Source: Lachnospiraceae bacterium (GTDB lineage: Bacteria > Bacillota > Clostridia > Lachnospirales > Lachnospiraceae). From it: a stretch of 57,887 nucleotides of DNA. A model generated the notes under the pieces. That model was not told the DNA's origin and ran no database searches. It worked only from the letters and a program-made list of their open reading frames with translations. The stretch is from positions 1 to 57,887 of the forward strand of contig JAILLN010000036.1 in NCBI GenBank assembly GCA_024693135.1, written 5' to 3'. Below, piece by piece: positions 44,296 through 52,660 of this stretch. The translations under genes and the position numbers were made by a program. The stretch's first letter is position 1; every line of letters begins with the position of its first letter.

Positions 44296-45295
44296 TCTCA
44301 TATACCTCCCTTATCTTTCTTACGGACATCAGGCAGCGGTATGTCCTGCCATTGTCAAATTCCTTGATCTCCGGCGCCATGGCCGAGCAGGTGGGGGTCG
44401 CATACCGGCAGCGCTCCGCAAAGCGGCAGCCCTTCGGCGGGTTCTTCAGGTTGGGCGGAGTGCCGGGGATCGCCGTCAGCTTATGCTCCCTTACGCCGGA
44501 TTCCGGCACGATGATGGAGCCCATCAATCCCTTGGAATACGGATGGATCGGGTCAAATACCATCTCCTTGGCGGTCCCTCTCTCCACGATCTGGCCGGCA
44601 TACATGACCATGATGTCGTCCGTCACGTTATAGAGCAGCGGCAGCTCGTGGGTAATGAAGATCATGGATTTGATATAGCCCTTTTCCATGAGCTCCCGCA
44701 TCATCCGGATCACCATCTTCTGTGACGTGACATCCAGGGCCGAGGAGGGCTCATCCGCGATCAGCACCTTGGGCGAAAGGATGGTGGAGATGGCAATGAC
44801 TGTCCTCTGCTTCATTCCCCCGGAAAGCTCCACGGCGTGCTTATTCAGCACCTCCTCCGGAAGCCCCAGGTCTGCAAAGCGCTCCCTGGCCATGTCATAG
44901 ATCTCTTTCTTGGTCATCTTGATATTATGCGCCTTCATCACGTCCTCGATGAAGCGTATGATCTTCATGGTAGGGTTCAGGGCGTTCATGGCAGCCTGGG
45001 GAATATAGGCGACCTCATTCCCCAGGACGTTCTTGCGCACCTCGTCCGGCTTCATGTCCGAGATCTTCACGCCGTCGATGATGATGTCCCCGCTGATGTA
45101 ATGAAGCGGTGCGAAGTAATAGCCGATGAGGCTCAGGGCCAGGGTGGATTTCCCGCAGCCGGACTCTCCGGCGATGCCTAAAGACTTCCCCTCTTCGATC
45201 TTCAAGGACACATCATCCACCGCATAGACATCCTCATGAAACCGGGTGATATATTTTGTTTTTAAGTGATTTACTTCAAGCATTACATTTCCCAT
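44258..45295 (-). CDS. Opp/Dpp-type ABC transporter ATPase (D subunit)
   Basis: A 345-residue ABC ATPase: Walker [23 protein letters not shown], signature [13 protein letters not shown], Walker [14 protein letters not shown]-loop FITHELP, and the C-terminal oligopeptide/oligosaccharide-type extension with a Cys cluster ([18 protein letters not shown]) that in relatives can hold an iron-sulfur cluster. GGAGG lies six bases before the ATG. It works with the F subunit to power import through the two permeases. Confidence 0.94.
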   Translation of the reverse strand: MGNVMLEVNHLKTKYITRFHEDVYAVDDVSLKIEEGKSLGIAGESGCGKSTLALSLIGYYFAPLHYISGDIIIDGVKISDMKPDEVRKNVLGNEVAYIPQAAMNALNPTMKIIRFIEDVMKAHNIKMTKKEIYDMARERFADLGLPEEVLNKHAVELSGGMKQRTVIAISTILSPKVLIADEPSSALDVTSQKMVIRMMRELMEKGYIKSMIFITHELPLLYNVTDDIMVMYAGQIVERGTAKEMVFDPIHPYSKGLMGSIIVPESGVREHKLTAIPGTPPNLKNPPKGCRFAERCRYATPTCSAMAPEIKEFDNGRTYRCLMSVRKIREVYENGTEPGNETESE

Positions 45296-45305
45296 GATAT
45301 CCCTC

Positions 45306-46556
45306 CTAGTCCCGAAGCTGCGGATTGAACACCTGATCCAGTCCCGTATTCATCAGATTCAGGGAGAATGAGATCAGGGCGATCACGATAACGACGGGGA
45401 AATATGCCCACCAGCTTCCGTTCAGATGGGCCGCATACTGCATGGCCCAGTTCATCATGAGCCCCAGGGTCGCGGTCCTGGTGGTGGCCGGGCCTAAGCC
45501 GATCATGGAAAGCTGGGCCTCTGCCAGGATCCCGGAAGAGATCTGCAATATCATGGCCATCACCACATAGGATGCGATATAAGGAAGGATGTCCGTAAAG
45601 ATGATCCTTGCCAGGCTGTGCCCGGAAAGCTTGGACAGATTCACATGATCGCGGTTCCTTAAGGAGATCACCTGGGAGCGCACGGCACGGGTAGTCCAGG
45701 GCCAGGAGGTGAGGCCGATGATGACGGCCACCATCATGACGCCTCTGGCCGAGGTACCCACGCTGTATGAGATCAGGATCAGGATGATAAAGGACGGGAT
45801 CACCGTAAAGAGGTTCGTAAGGAAAAGGATGATATTATCTACCAGGCCTCCCACATAGCCGGCAAGGAGCCCCAGAAGCAGCCCGATGACGGTAGCGATG
45901 ATCCCTGCCACAAGGCCGATGCGGAGGGAGACCACAGTGGCCGCCACAAGCTCCGTCAGCACATCCCTGCCGAAATTGTCCGTGCCCAGCAGGAAGGTCC
46001 TTTTATTGAGGATATCCTTTGTATTGACGAAGGAGGTACCCTTGATCTTCTTTACTTCCTCTAACTCCCCGGTCTCGGAATCCTTCTCCGCGATGATAAG
46101 ATCCGCGCTTTTCTGGGCATCCTTGATCTCGCCGTCAAGCCTTCGGTAAGACTTCCTCTTGGCCGAGGTCAGCCCCTTAGCCTTCAGCTCAGGATCATAG
46201 CGCTCCTGCCAGAGCTCTACCATCGCCTCCGGGTCGGAGGTATCGATCTCCGATTCTGCCACCTCGGCATACTTCACCAGGTACTCCTTCATCTTTTCGA
46301 TCTCTTCTTCCCCCAAAAGCAGGGAAAGCTTGCCCTCCGAAGCGTCGATATTCAGCGTATAGAACGGATCCAGCACTGCCTCCTGCTGGGATACATAGGT
46401 ACCCGGCTTATAGAAGTTGCCGCTTCCCACCATCTCCAGGGGATCATGGGTGACCACCAGGGGATAGACGAAGCAGATGATCAGGATCAGAATGAAAATG
46501 AAAAAACCTACAAGAAACTTTCCGGAATGAAAAACCTGTTTGATCGTATTCTTCAT
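45306..46556 (-). CDS. Opp/Dpp-type ABC permease (C subunit) with extracellular insert
   Basis: A 416-residue permease. After the first helix ([28 protein letters not shown]) comes an unusually long hydrophilic insert of about 130 residues ([24 protein letters not shown]...), probably outside the cell. The canonical [29 protein letters not shown] and five further helices follow, with the EAA-like loop [15 protein letters not shown]. The insert may contact the binding protein or the glycan. GGAGG precedes the ATG; the B permease is 13 bases upstream. Confidence 0.92.
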   Translation of the reverse strand: MKNTIKQVFHSGKFLVGFFIFILILIICFVYPLVVTHDPLEMVGSGNFYKPGTYVSQQEAVLDPFYTLNIDASEGKLSLLLGEEEIEKMKEYLVKYAEVAESEIDTSDPEAMVELWQERYDPELKAKGLTSAKRKSYRRLDGEIKDAQKSADLIIAEKDSETGELEEVKKIKGTSFVNTKDILNKRTFLLGTDNFGRDVLTELVAATVVSLRIGLVAGIIATVIGLLLGLLAGYVGGLVDNIILFLTNLFTVIPSFIILILISYSVGTSARGVMMVAVIIGLTSWPWTTRAVRSQVISLRNRDHVNLSKLSGHSLARIIFTDILPYIASYVVMAMILQISSGILAEAQLSMIGLGPATTRTATLGLMMNWAMQYAAHLNGSWWAYFPVVIVIALISFSLNLMNTGLDQVFNPQLRD

Positions 46557-46568
46557 GGCAGCTCCCTC

Positions 46569-47573
46569 CTAATCCTGCTGGTTGGCCTTGACCCTGGGGT
46601 CGATCACGCCGTAAAGCAGCTCTACCACAAGGTTTGCGATCAGCACCATGATGGTGATGATCAGGGTACTGGCCGAAAGCAGAGGATAATCCTGCCCGGT
46701 CACGGCGGTGAGAAGCGTGGTGCCGAGGCCGGGATAGCTGAAGATGATCTCCGCCACCAGCGCGCCGCCGATCATGGTGCCCAGGGAAAGGGCAAGGCCC
46801 GTGATCTGGGGAAGCATGGCATTGCGGAAGACATAGCCCACGATGGTGCTGTCCTTGATCCCAAGGAACCGGGCATACTTGACATAGTCCGCATTCAGCT
46901 CGTAGATCGACATGGAGCGCATGCCCACGGCCTGGCCTCCGATGGTGATCAGGACGATGGACCAGAATGGCAGCTGGTAATGGCTGATCACGGATTTCGC
47001 AAAGGTCCAGCTGAAATTGGGGATCAGGTCATAGCCATAGCCTCCGCTGGCCGGCGCCACCCCCAGCTTGATGGCAAAGATGAAAAGCAGGAACGTAGCC
47101 ATGCCGAAGGCCGGGATATTGCTGGCAAAAAGAAAGATCGGCAGGATCGCTTTATCAAAGATCCCCCGGATATATGCCGCAACGGCTCCCAGCAGGTTGC
47201 CCAGGATCCAGCCCACGAGGATCGCCGGCAGCTGCAGCGCCACCGTCCACCAGACCGCGGAATGGATGATATCCGACACAGGGCGGGGATACTGGCTGAA
47301 GGACACCCCGAAGTCCCCCTTCAGCACATTCCCAAGCCACATGAAGAACTGCTGGTAGATGGGCTTGTCTATGCCGAATTTCTGGATATAATCATTGATC
47401 ACCTTCTCGATGGCCCGGGAATCCGTCATCCCTCCCACGGCCCTCGCCGCCAGTGCCGAAACCGGATTTCCCGGCATCAGCCTGGGAAGCACAAAGTTCA
47501 GGATCACTGCAAAGATCAACGTGAGCAGATACCAGAACAGCTTCTGTCCATAATATTTCTTGTAGCCTTTCAA
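46569..47573 (-). CDS. Opp/Dpp-type ABC permease (B subunit)
   Basis: A 334-residue permease with about six helices: [26 protein letters not shown] at the N-terminus, [16 protein letters not shown], and the EAA loop [22 protein letters not shown]. The frame is open to 47627, but the start is placed at a TTG (47573) because a G-rich ribosome binding site (AAGGGGGG) lies nine bases ahead and the product then begins (L)[13 protein letters not shown], as in relatives; this choice is uncertain. A hairpin separates it from the binding-protein gene. Confidence 0.9.
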   Translation of the reverse strand: MKGYKKYYGQKLFWYLLTLIFAVILNFVLPRLMPGNPVSALAARAVGGMTDSRAIEKVINDYIQKFGIDKPIYQQFFMWLGNVLKGDFGVSFSQYPRPVSDIIHSAVWWTVALQLPAILVGWILGNLLGAVAAYIRGIFDKAILPIFLFASNIPAFGMATFLLFIFAIKLGVAPASGGYGYDLIPNFSWTFAKSVISHYQLPFWSIVLITIGGQAVGMRSMSIYELNADYVKYARFLGIKDSTIVGYVFRNAMLPQITGLALSLGTMIGGALVAEIIFSYPGLGTTLLTAVTGQDYPLLSASTLIITIMVLIANLVVELLYGVIDPRVKANQQD

Positions 47574-47627
47574 AAAAAAGCACCCCCCTTCATCAGTCCG
47601 TAAGGCATTTGGTCCCGTAAAATACAA

Positions 47628-47655
47628 AGGCTGCCGACAAAAATGCCGGCAGCCT
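47628..47655 (-). terminator. Hairpin between binding protein and permease genes
   Basis: AGGCTGCCG / CGGCAGCCT (47628-47636 / 47647-47655), followed on the minus strand by a T-rich stretch. It probably lets the abundant binding protein be made in excess over the membrane subunits. Confidence 0.7.
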
Positions 47656-47759
47656 CATGTTGTTACAAGATCTTCAGGCTCTGTTGCGCGGCTCCAAAAA
47701 CCCGGACAGCTGCGTAAACATGGCCTTAGCCCTTCCGGATTCTTCCGTGCTGGTCCGGT

Positions 47760-49667
47760 TTATTCAGCAAGCTCCAGCTCATACAGAGCCGCAATGCCGT
47801 AACCGTCTGTACACATCAGCGGAGGGATGTTGTTGCCCGCGTCTGCCGCCGGGAAGTTGGTCCATACGGTCTCATTGACTGCAAAGAACTGCTCCGGACG
47901 ATACATCAGGGCACAGGAAGGAACCTCATCCAGCCAGATCTTGGAAAGCTCGGTATAGTATTCCTTCAGCTTATTCTCATCGGTCTCAAGCGGGATCTGC
48001 TCCAGGATCTTCTCTGCGTCATCATTCATGTAATGGCCGAAGTTTCCGCTCCAGTTGGAGGCCAGCTTCGCATATTCCTCAGAGAAATAGAACATTGCCT
48101 TGGAGTAAGGGCTCATGGGGCCGGCACCCGGGCAGGACCACATGCAGATGTCAAAGTTGCAGGTCGTCATGTCATCGTAGAAGGAGTTTGCTTCCGGGAA
48201 GTAGGTGCTGATGTCGATGCCGATCTCCTTGCCTGCCGCAGCCACGATCTCCATGGATGCATTCCAGTCGGTCCATCCTGTCGGACACTCAGCCTTGAAG
48301 GAAAGCTTGGTTCCATTGTATTCACGGATCCCATCATTGTCGGTATCTACGATGCCCGCATCATCCAGCAGCTTGTTGGCGCCTTCGATGTCGGCATTCT
48401 TCCACTGAAGATCCTTCAATGCGTCAAAATCGATATAAGCACGGTCTGCCTCCGAAGGGCCGGCGATGCACCTGGGCAGATCGTCGAAGGTCTGGGACTG
48501 GCCGGACATGGCGGATGCGATGATCTGTTCAAAATCCGTCGCCATTGCGATCGCCTTGCGGACTTCCTTCTGATCCAGGCCCGGCTTCTCGCAGTTGAAG
48601 AACATGGAAGGCATAACAGCGGTCATGCCGTAAGGAGCCTCATCATACCAGGTGGAGATCGGAAGATCCTCTTCCAGCCACATCTTCTGGATATCGGTGA
48701 TGAACTGCTGGCAGACATCCACCTCGCCCTGCTGCAGGGCTACCTGGCCGGCTGCATTGTCCTTGTAGATCGTATGTGCGATATACTTCGGAACCGGAAG
48801 CTTGCCCCACATGGAAGCAGCCTGGCCCCAGTAATTGTCGTCGCGGATCAGGATAACCTTCTGGTCATTGTCCAGATAAGGCATATAAGGTCCGGAAGCA
48901 ACCAGGTCTTCCATGGTATCCTGCTTCACCTTATCTGCATCCCCGCCGTTCCTTTCTTCGACGGTCTCCAGATAAGCCTTGGGCATCACGTAGATATTGG
49001 TCAGATAAGCCACCACCTTCAGGGGGTTCACTGCCTTGCCGCCTTCCAGCTTCGCGGCGATCTCTACGGTAGCGTCATCCACAGCCTTGATGCTGTCGAT
49101 ATAGGTGGAGTAGTCCGCGCCTGTAGAGGACTCATACTTCACATGGGTATCATAGGTATAGGCCACATCCTCTGCCGTCACCGGTGTGCCGTCGCTCCAG
49201 TGCGCATCGGGATTCATCTTCACCGTAAGCTTCGTCTGGCCTGCATCCCAGGAATACTCTTTTCCAAGAAGGCCGTAAAGCTTGCCGTCCATGGAATTAT
49301 ACATAAAGAGTGTTTCCCATACCAGGGTACGGGCCGTATCCTTCTGGGTCTGGCCCATGGCATTGTTGGAGTTGGGGGACATGGGATTCCAGTCATTGAT
49401 GGAGCCCCACTGCTGGCCTGCAAAATACAGTGTCTCTTCCCTGGGGGTGGAACCCTCGTCTGCGGCCGCTTCTTCTGCCGGCTCTTCCGCGGCAGGCTCT
49501 TCCACCTCCGGCTCTGCTGCCGGCTCTTCCGCGGCAGGCTCCTCTACGGCGGGCTCTGCCGGTGCGGGAGCTTCTGCGGACTCTCCGCAGCCTGCAAGCA
49601 GTGCGGCAGACATAGAGCCTACACACAGCAATGCGAGTGCTTTCCTGAACATATTTTTCATTCTCAT
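47760..49667 (-). CDS. Family 5 substrate-binding lipoprotein
   Basis: A 635-residue extracytoplasmic solute-binding protein. The signal peptide ends at LLAGC; a long Pro-Ala-Glu linker (EEPAAEEPAAEPEVEEP) follows, then the SBP_bac_5 fold (VWETLFMYNSMDGKLYGLLGKEYSWD, LTVKMNPDAHWSDGTPVTAEDVAYTYDTH, GVDICQ-like ALQQGEVDVCQQF, and a C-terminal ADAGNNIPPLMC). It is lipid-anchored and delivers ligand to the permeases. Although this family is best known for peptides, members next to glycosidases, as in Thermotoga, bind beta-linked oligosaccharides. AAGGAGG lies seven bases before the ATG. Confidence 0.94.
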   Translation of the reverse strand: MRMKNMFRKALALLCVGSMSAALLAGCGESAEAPAPAEPAVEEPAAEEPAAEPEVEEPAAEEPAEEAAADEGSTPREETLYFAGQQWGSINDWNPMSPNSNNAMGQTQKDTARTLVWETLFMYNSMDGKLYGLLGKEYSWDAGQTKLTVKMNPDAHWSDGTPVTAEDVAYTYDTHVKYESSTGADYSTYIDSIKAVDDATVEIAAKLEGGKAVNPLKVVAYLTNIYVMPKAYLETVEERNGGDADKVKQDTMEDLVASGPYMPYLDNDQKVILIRDDNYWGQAASMWGKLPVPKYIAHTIYKDNAAGQVALQQGEVDVCQQFITDIQKMWLEEDLPISTWYDEAPYGMTAVMPSMFFNCEKPGLDQKEVRKAIAMATDFEQIIASAMSGQSQTFDDLPRCIAGPSEADRAYIDFDALKDLQWKNADIEGANKLLDDAGIVDTDNDGIREYNGTKLSFKAECPTGWTDWNASMEIVAAAGKEIGIDISTYFPEANSFYDDMTTCNFDICMWSCPGAGPMSPYSKAMFYFSEEYAKLASNWSGNFGHYMNDDAEKILEQIPLETDENKLKEYYTELSKIWLDEVPSCALMYRPEQFFAVNETVWTNFPAADAGNNIPPLMCTDGYGIAALYELELAE

Positions 49668-50013
49668 TCCTCCTTAGCTTTATTTTGGGATCCTTCGATC
49701 CAAGCTATGCTAATCATGTTAAATCCTTTTCGGGATTAAATATATCAATTTATTCTGTTTCATTTATATATTTTCCTATTTTTATCTGTCTTGTACATAA
49801 TTTACGATTTTATCCTCCATATTTTGTTTATATTTCACAACCGATCAGGGAGGGCGCATAAGGCAGCATTGATTTTAAAGGCTGTTTTGGATAGTATGTT
49901 GAATAAAGGAGCTGGAACCCGTTGACAGCCGTATTTTGGCCGGTTACGGATTCCGCATCCGGACGGTATAAGTCAGAGAGAAACATGCATTTATAGAGGA
50001 GAAACAAGATCGG
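49668..50013. other. Divergent control region of the glycan locus
   Basis: An AT-rich 346-base gap between the transporter operon (minus) and the AraC gene (plus). It holds a hairpin GGATC/GATCC (49688-49701) in the binding-protein leader and an operator-like imperfect palindrome TTAAATCC-N-GGGATTAA (49719-49739). On the plus strand, TTACGG and TATAAG 17 bases apart, about 55 bases ahead of the AraC start, are a possible promoter. No further coding frame is seen. Confidence 0.45.
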
Positions 50014-50763
50014 ATGAATGAAACAGGGAAAATAAACGAACCCCTTTACGGGAGGTCTTTCGAGGGGGATCAGACCCGTTTTGAAAACGATCTGTATTAT
50101 GCCGTGCGCACCGGCGATACGGACAGACTGAAGGAGCTCCTTGAGGGCCGGGAGGAGGGCTTCCTCTTTCCGCACAGCTTCCGCAAAAGCCTCTTCCGTG
50201 CTTCCATAAGGGCGGCAGAGCTTCTGACCGCGGCGCGTTTTGCCTGCCTCTATGCCGGCTGTTCCCCGGAGGCGATCCGCCATGTCCCCCTCATCAAGAT
50301 CGAGCAGCTTGAGGAATGCCGCAGCATGCCCCAGCTGACCGGCATGCTGAAGCAGAGCCTCCTGGAGCTTACTTCCTTAAGCCAGAGCGTCCAAAAGTAC
50401 AGCAGCGATTCCTACAGCCCTTTGGTCAACCGCTGCATCAGCCACATCCTCGGGCGCATGCCGGCAAAGGTAAGCCTGACCGAGCTGGCGGATTCCCTGC
50501 ATGTCACACCCCGTTACCTGTCCACCCTTTTTAACCGGGACACCGGGATGTCCATCACCTGCTTCTGCCAGGAGGTGCGGATCAATGAGGCCAAATACCT
50601 GCTTGATTCCTCCGACATGAATTACCCCGATATCAGCAATTATCTGTGCTACGGCTCCCAGAGCTATTTCAACCAGGTCTTTAAGAAAATGGTCGGAATG
50701 ACGCCGAAGCAGTACCGCGCAGGAGAAAGAGGCCTTCATGAAGATCGCCGTGATCATCAGTGA
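50014..50763 (+). CDS. AraC-family transcriptional regulator
   Basis: A 249-residue regulator. The C-terminal AraC double helix-turn-helix reads SLTELADSLHVTPRYLSTLFNRDTGMSITCFCQEVRINEAKYLL and YPDISNYLCYGSQSYFNQVFKKMVGMTPKQYR. The N-terminal ~140 residues are helical and not a classic cupin. It is divergent from the transporter/glycosidase operon and is the obvious local regulator. The ribosome binding site (AGGAG) is about 12 bases ahead. Its 3' end overlaps the sugar-binding/GGDEF gene by 26 bases, so both are co-expressed. Confidence 0.9.
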   Translation: MNETGKINEPLYGRSFEGDQTRFENDLYYAVRTGDTDRLKELLEGREEGFLFPHSFRKSLFRASIRAAELLTAARFACLYAGCSPEAIRHVPLIKIEQLEECRSMPQLTGMLKQSLLELTSLSQSVQKYSSDSYSPLVNRCISHILGRMPAKVSLTELADSLHVTPRYLSTLFNRDTGMSITCFCQEVRINEAKYLLDSSDMNYPDISNYLCYGSQSYFNQVFKKMVGMTPKQYRAGERGLHEDRRDHQ

Positions 50764-52660
50764 ATCCAGATATGATATCCAGTCCCAGGCCCTGAAGGGG
50801 ATCCTGGAGGAAGCCCAGAAGGAATCGGTGGACGTCTATATCTTCACCTGCAATACCTCCACGGGCTACCTGGCCTCGGGCTCGATGGGCGCACAGGGGA
50901 ACGACTTCATGCTGCTGCGTTATGCCGACTATGACGGCTTCATCTTCTACTGCGATACGATCCCGGACCGGAAGATGGTCGCCATGATTGCGGGGGAGAT
51001 CAAGAAAACCGGGGTTCCCGCCCTTACGGTAAAGGATAACCTGGAGGGAATGCTCTGCCTCGGGATCGATAATTCCGCCGGGATCCGGAGCATCATCCGG
51101 CATTTGGTACAGGATCTGAAGAAACGGCGGATCTACTTCATCGCAGGACCCAAATACAACACCGATGCCAAGGAACGGCTTGTGGCTTACCGGGAAACCC
51201 TAAGCGAGCTCGGGATCGAGCCTAAGGAGAACTGGATCGCATATGGCGATTTCCACCCCCACAGCGGGCGGGTGATCCTCCATGACTGGGTCCAGAAAAG
51301 AAAGGAATGCGGCCTGCCGGAGGCCATCGTATGCTCCAACGACGAGATGGCCATGGGGGTATGCCAGGAAGCGGAGAAGCTGGGGATAAAGATCCCCGGG
51401 GACATTGCGGTCTCGGGCTTTGACAACCGCCTGATCTCTATCCTCGTGGAGCCCACCTTGAGCACCGTAGACCTTCCGGGCCATGAGATCGGCGTATGCA
51501 GCGCGAAAAAGCTGTTCAACGCCCTTTTTCACCGGGAGGACAACATCCCCTCCCATATCAGCACCCGGACCATCCTGCGCAGGAGCACGGAGCCCCAGCT
51601 TACGGAGGACAACTACGAGGAAGCGGTAAATGACCTGAGGACGTTCTATATCACCGACAGGACGCATACCAGCAACCTGCTGGATGCCGTCCGAAAGATG
51701 GAGACCGACTTTGCCGATGCCGCCTCCTGGGATGACTTTTATCAGATCATTCAGGAGCATATCGGCCTTTTCGAGGCAGAGGCTTTTTATCTTTTTACGC
51801 CAAGGCAGGAGATCGAGCCTGACGACAACTATGTGCTGGACCTGCTTTCCGGAAGGCAGTCCGCTTCGTTGAATAATGATTCGGAAATGACGGTGGCTGT
51901 AGCCTGGGAAAACGGAAAGCTCAAGGATTATCCCCCTTTTAAGGCCGTGGAAATGATCCCGGAAGAGATCCTGAAGCACAACGGGCACGGATACTATGTG
52001 GTCTATCCCCTCTTCCACGAAAAGGAGATGCTCGGCTACTGCGTGGCCTTTAATTCGCCCATGGCCTATGGAAGCGAGTGGTTTGCCCTCTTCATCCAGC
52101 TGGTCAGCAGCGCCATGGAAAATCTGCGGCGCAAGGCCCAGCTGTCCCATATGGTGGACACCTTAAATCACCTCTGGATCTACGACAAGCTGACCGGAGC
52201 CTATAACCGGGCAGGATATGCGGAGAATGCAGACCGGATCCTGCATGAGGCCAGGCATTCCGGTGCAGAACTCTCCGTGCTCTTTGCCGATCTGGACCGG
52301 CTGAAGTACGTCAACGATAATTTCGGCCACGATGCGGGAGACAGCTTCATCTGCGAGATCGCCGGGATCCTGAAGCAGGTATTTGAGCCCTGCGGGATCG
52401 TGGTGCGCTTCGGCGGAGACGAATTTGTCGCCATCACCGGGAAGCTGGACCGGGCCGGGATCGAAGACGTCTCCCGGAAGATCCAGGACATGATCGGGGA
52501 CTTAAACCGGTCCGGCCGCTATGATTTTCCCATCAGCGCAAGCTGCGGGACGGTCACCCGCAGGGCGTCTGAGATCCGGGAGCTCGAGGAGCTCATCGAG
52601 GAAGCAGACCAGCTGATGTATGCCGTAAAGGCCGAAAAGAAAAGGCTCATGAAAGAATAA
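50738..52660 (+). CDS. Sugar-binding-domain diguanylate cyclase (PBP-GAF-GGDEF)
   Basis: A 640-residue cytoplasmic protein. Residues 1-~285 are a LacI/type 1 periplasmic-binding-protein-like domain (MKIAVIISESRYDIQSQALKGILEEAQ; AIVCSNDEMAMGVCQEAEKLG; IAVSGFDNRLISILVEPTLSTVDLPGHEIG) without a DNA-binding helix. A GAF-like region (~310-450) is followed by a GGDEF domain with the active motif GGDEF (559-563), YDKLTGAYNRAGYAE and LFADLDRLKYVNDNFGHDAGD. No I-site RxxD is seen. It probably makes cyclic-di-GMP in response to a sugar inside the cell. GAGG precedes the ATG, which overlaps the AraC gene. It converges with, and overlaps by 14 bases, the second GH3 gene. Confidence 0.92.
   Translation: MKIAVIISESRYDIQSQALKGILEEAQKESVDVYIFTCNTSTGYLASGSMGAQGNDFMLLRYADYDGFIFYCDTIPDRKMVAMIAGEIKKTGVPALTVKDNLEGMLCLGIDNSAGIRSIIRHLVQDLKKRRIYFIAGPKYNTDAKERLVAYRETLSELGIEPKENWIAYGDFHPHSGRVILHDWVQKRKECGLPEAIVCSNDEMAMGVCQEAEKLGIKIPGDIAVSGFDNRLISILVEPTLSTVDLPGHEIGVCSAKKLFNALFHREDNIPSHISTRTILRRSTEPQLTEDNYEEAVNDLRTFYITDRTHTSNLLDAVRKMETDFADAASWDDFYQIIQEHIGLFEAEAFYLFTPRQEIEPDDNYVLDLLSGRQSASLNNDSEMTVAVAWENGKLKDYPPFKAVEMIPEEILKHNGHGYYVVYPLFHEKEMLGYCVAFNSPMAYGSEWFALFIQLVSSAMENLRRKAQLSHMVDTLNHLWIYDKLTGAYNRAGYAENADRILHEARHSGAELSVLFADLDRLKYVNDNFGHDAGDSFICEIAGILKQVFEPCGIVVRFGGDEFVAITGKLDRAGIEDVSRKIQDMIGDLNRSGRYDFPISASCGTVTRRASEIRELEELIEEADQLMYAVKAEKKRLMKE

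Noticed and set aside
43447..49667. Peptide (oligopeptide) transporter as the functional name
   Set aside because: Subunit families fit, but the linked GH2 and GH3 genes make an oligosaccharide substrate more likely.
48033..49739. Long plus-strand open frame opposite the binding-protein gene
   Set aside because: Antisense of a well-supported lipoprotein, with no ribosome binding site or domain pattern.
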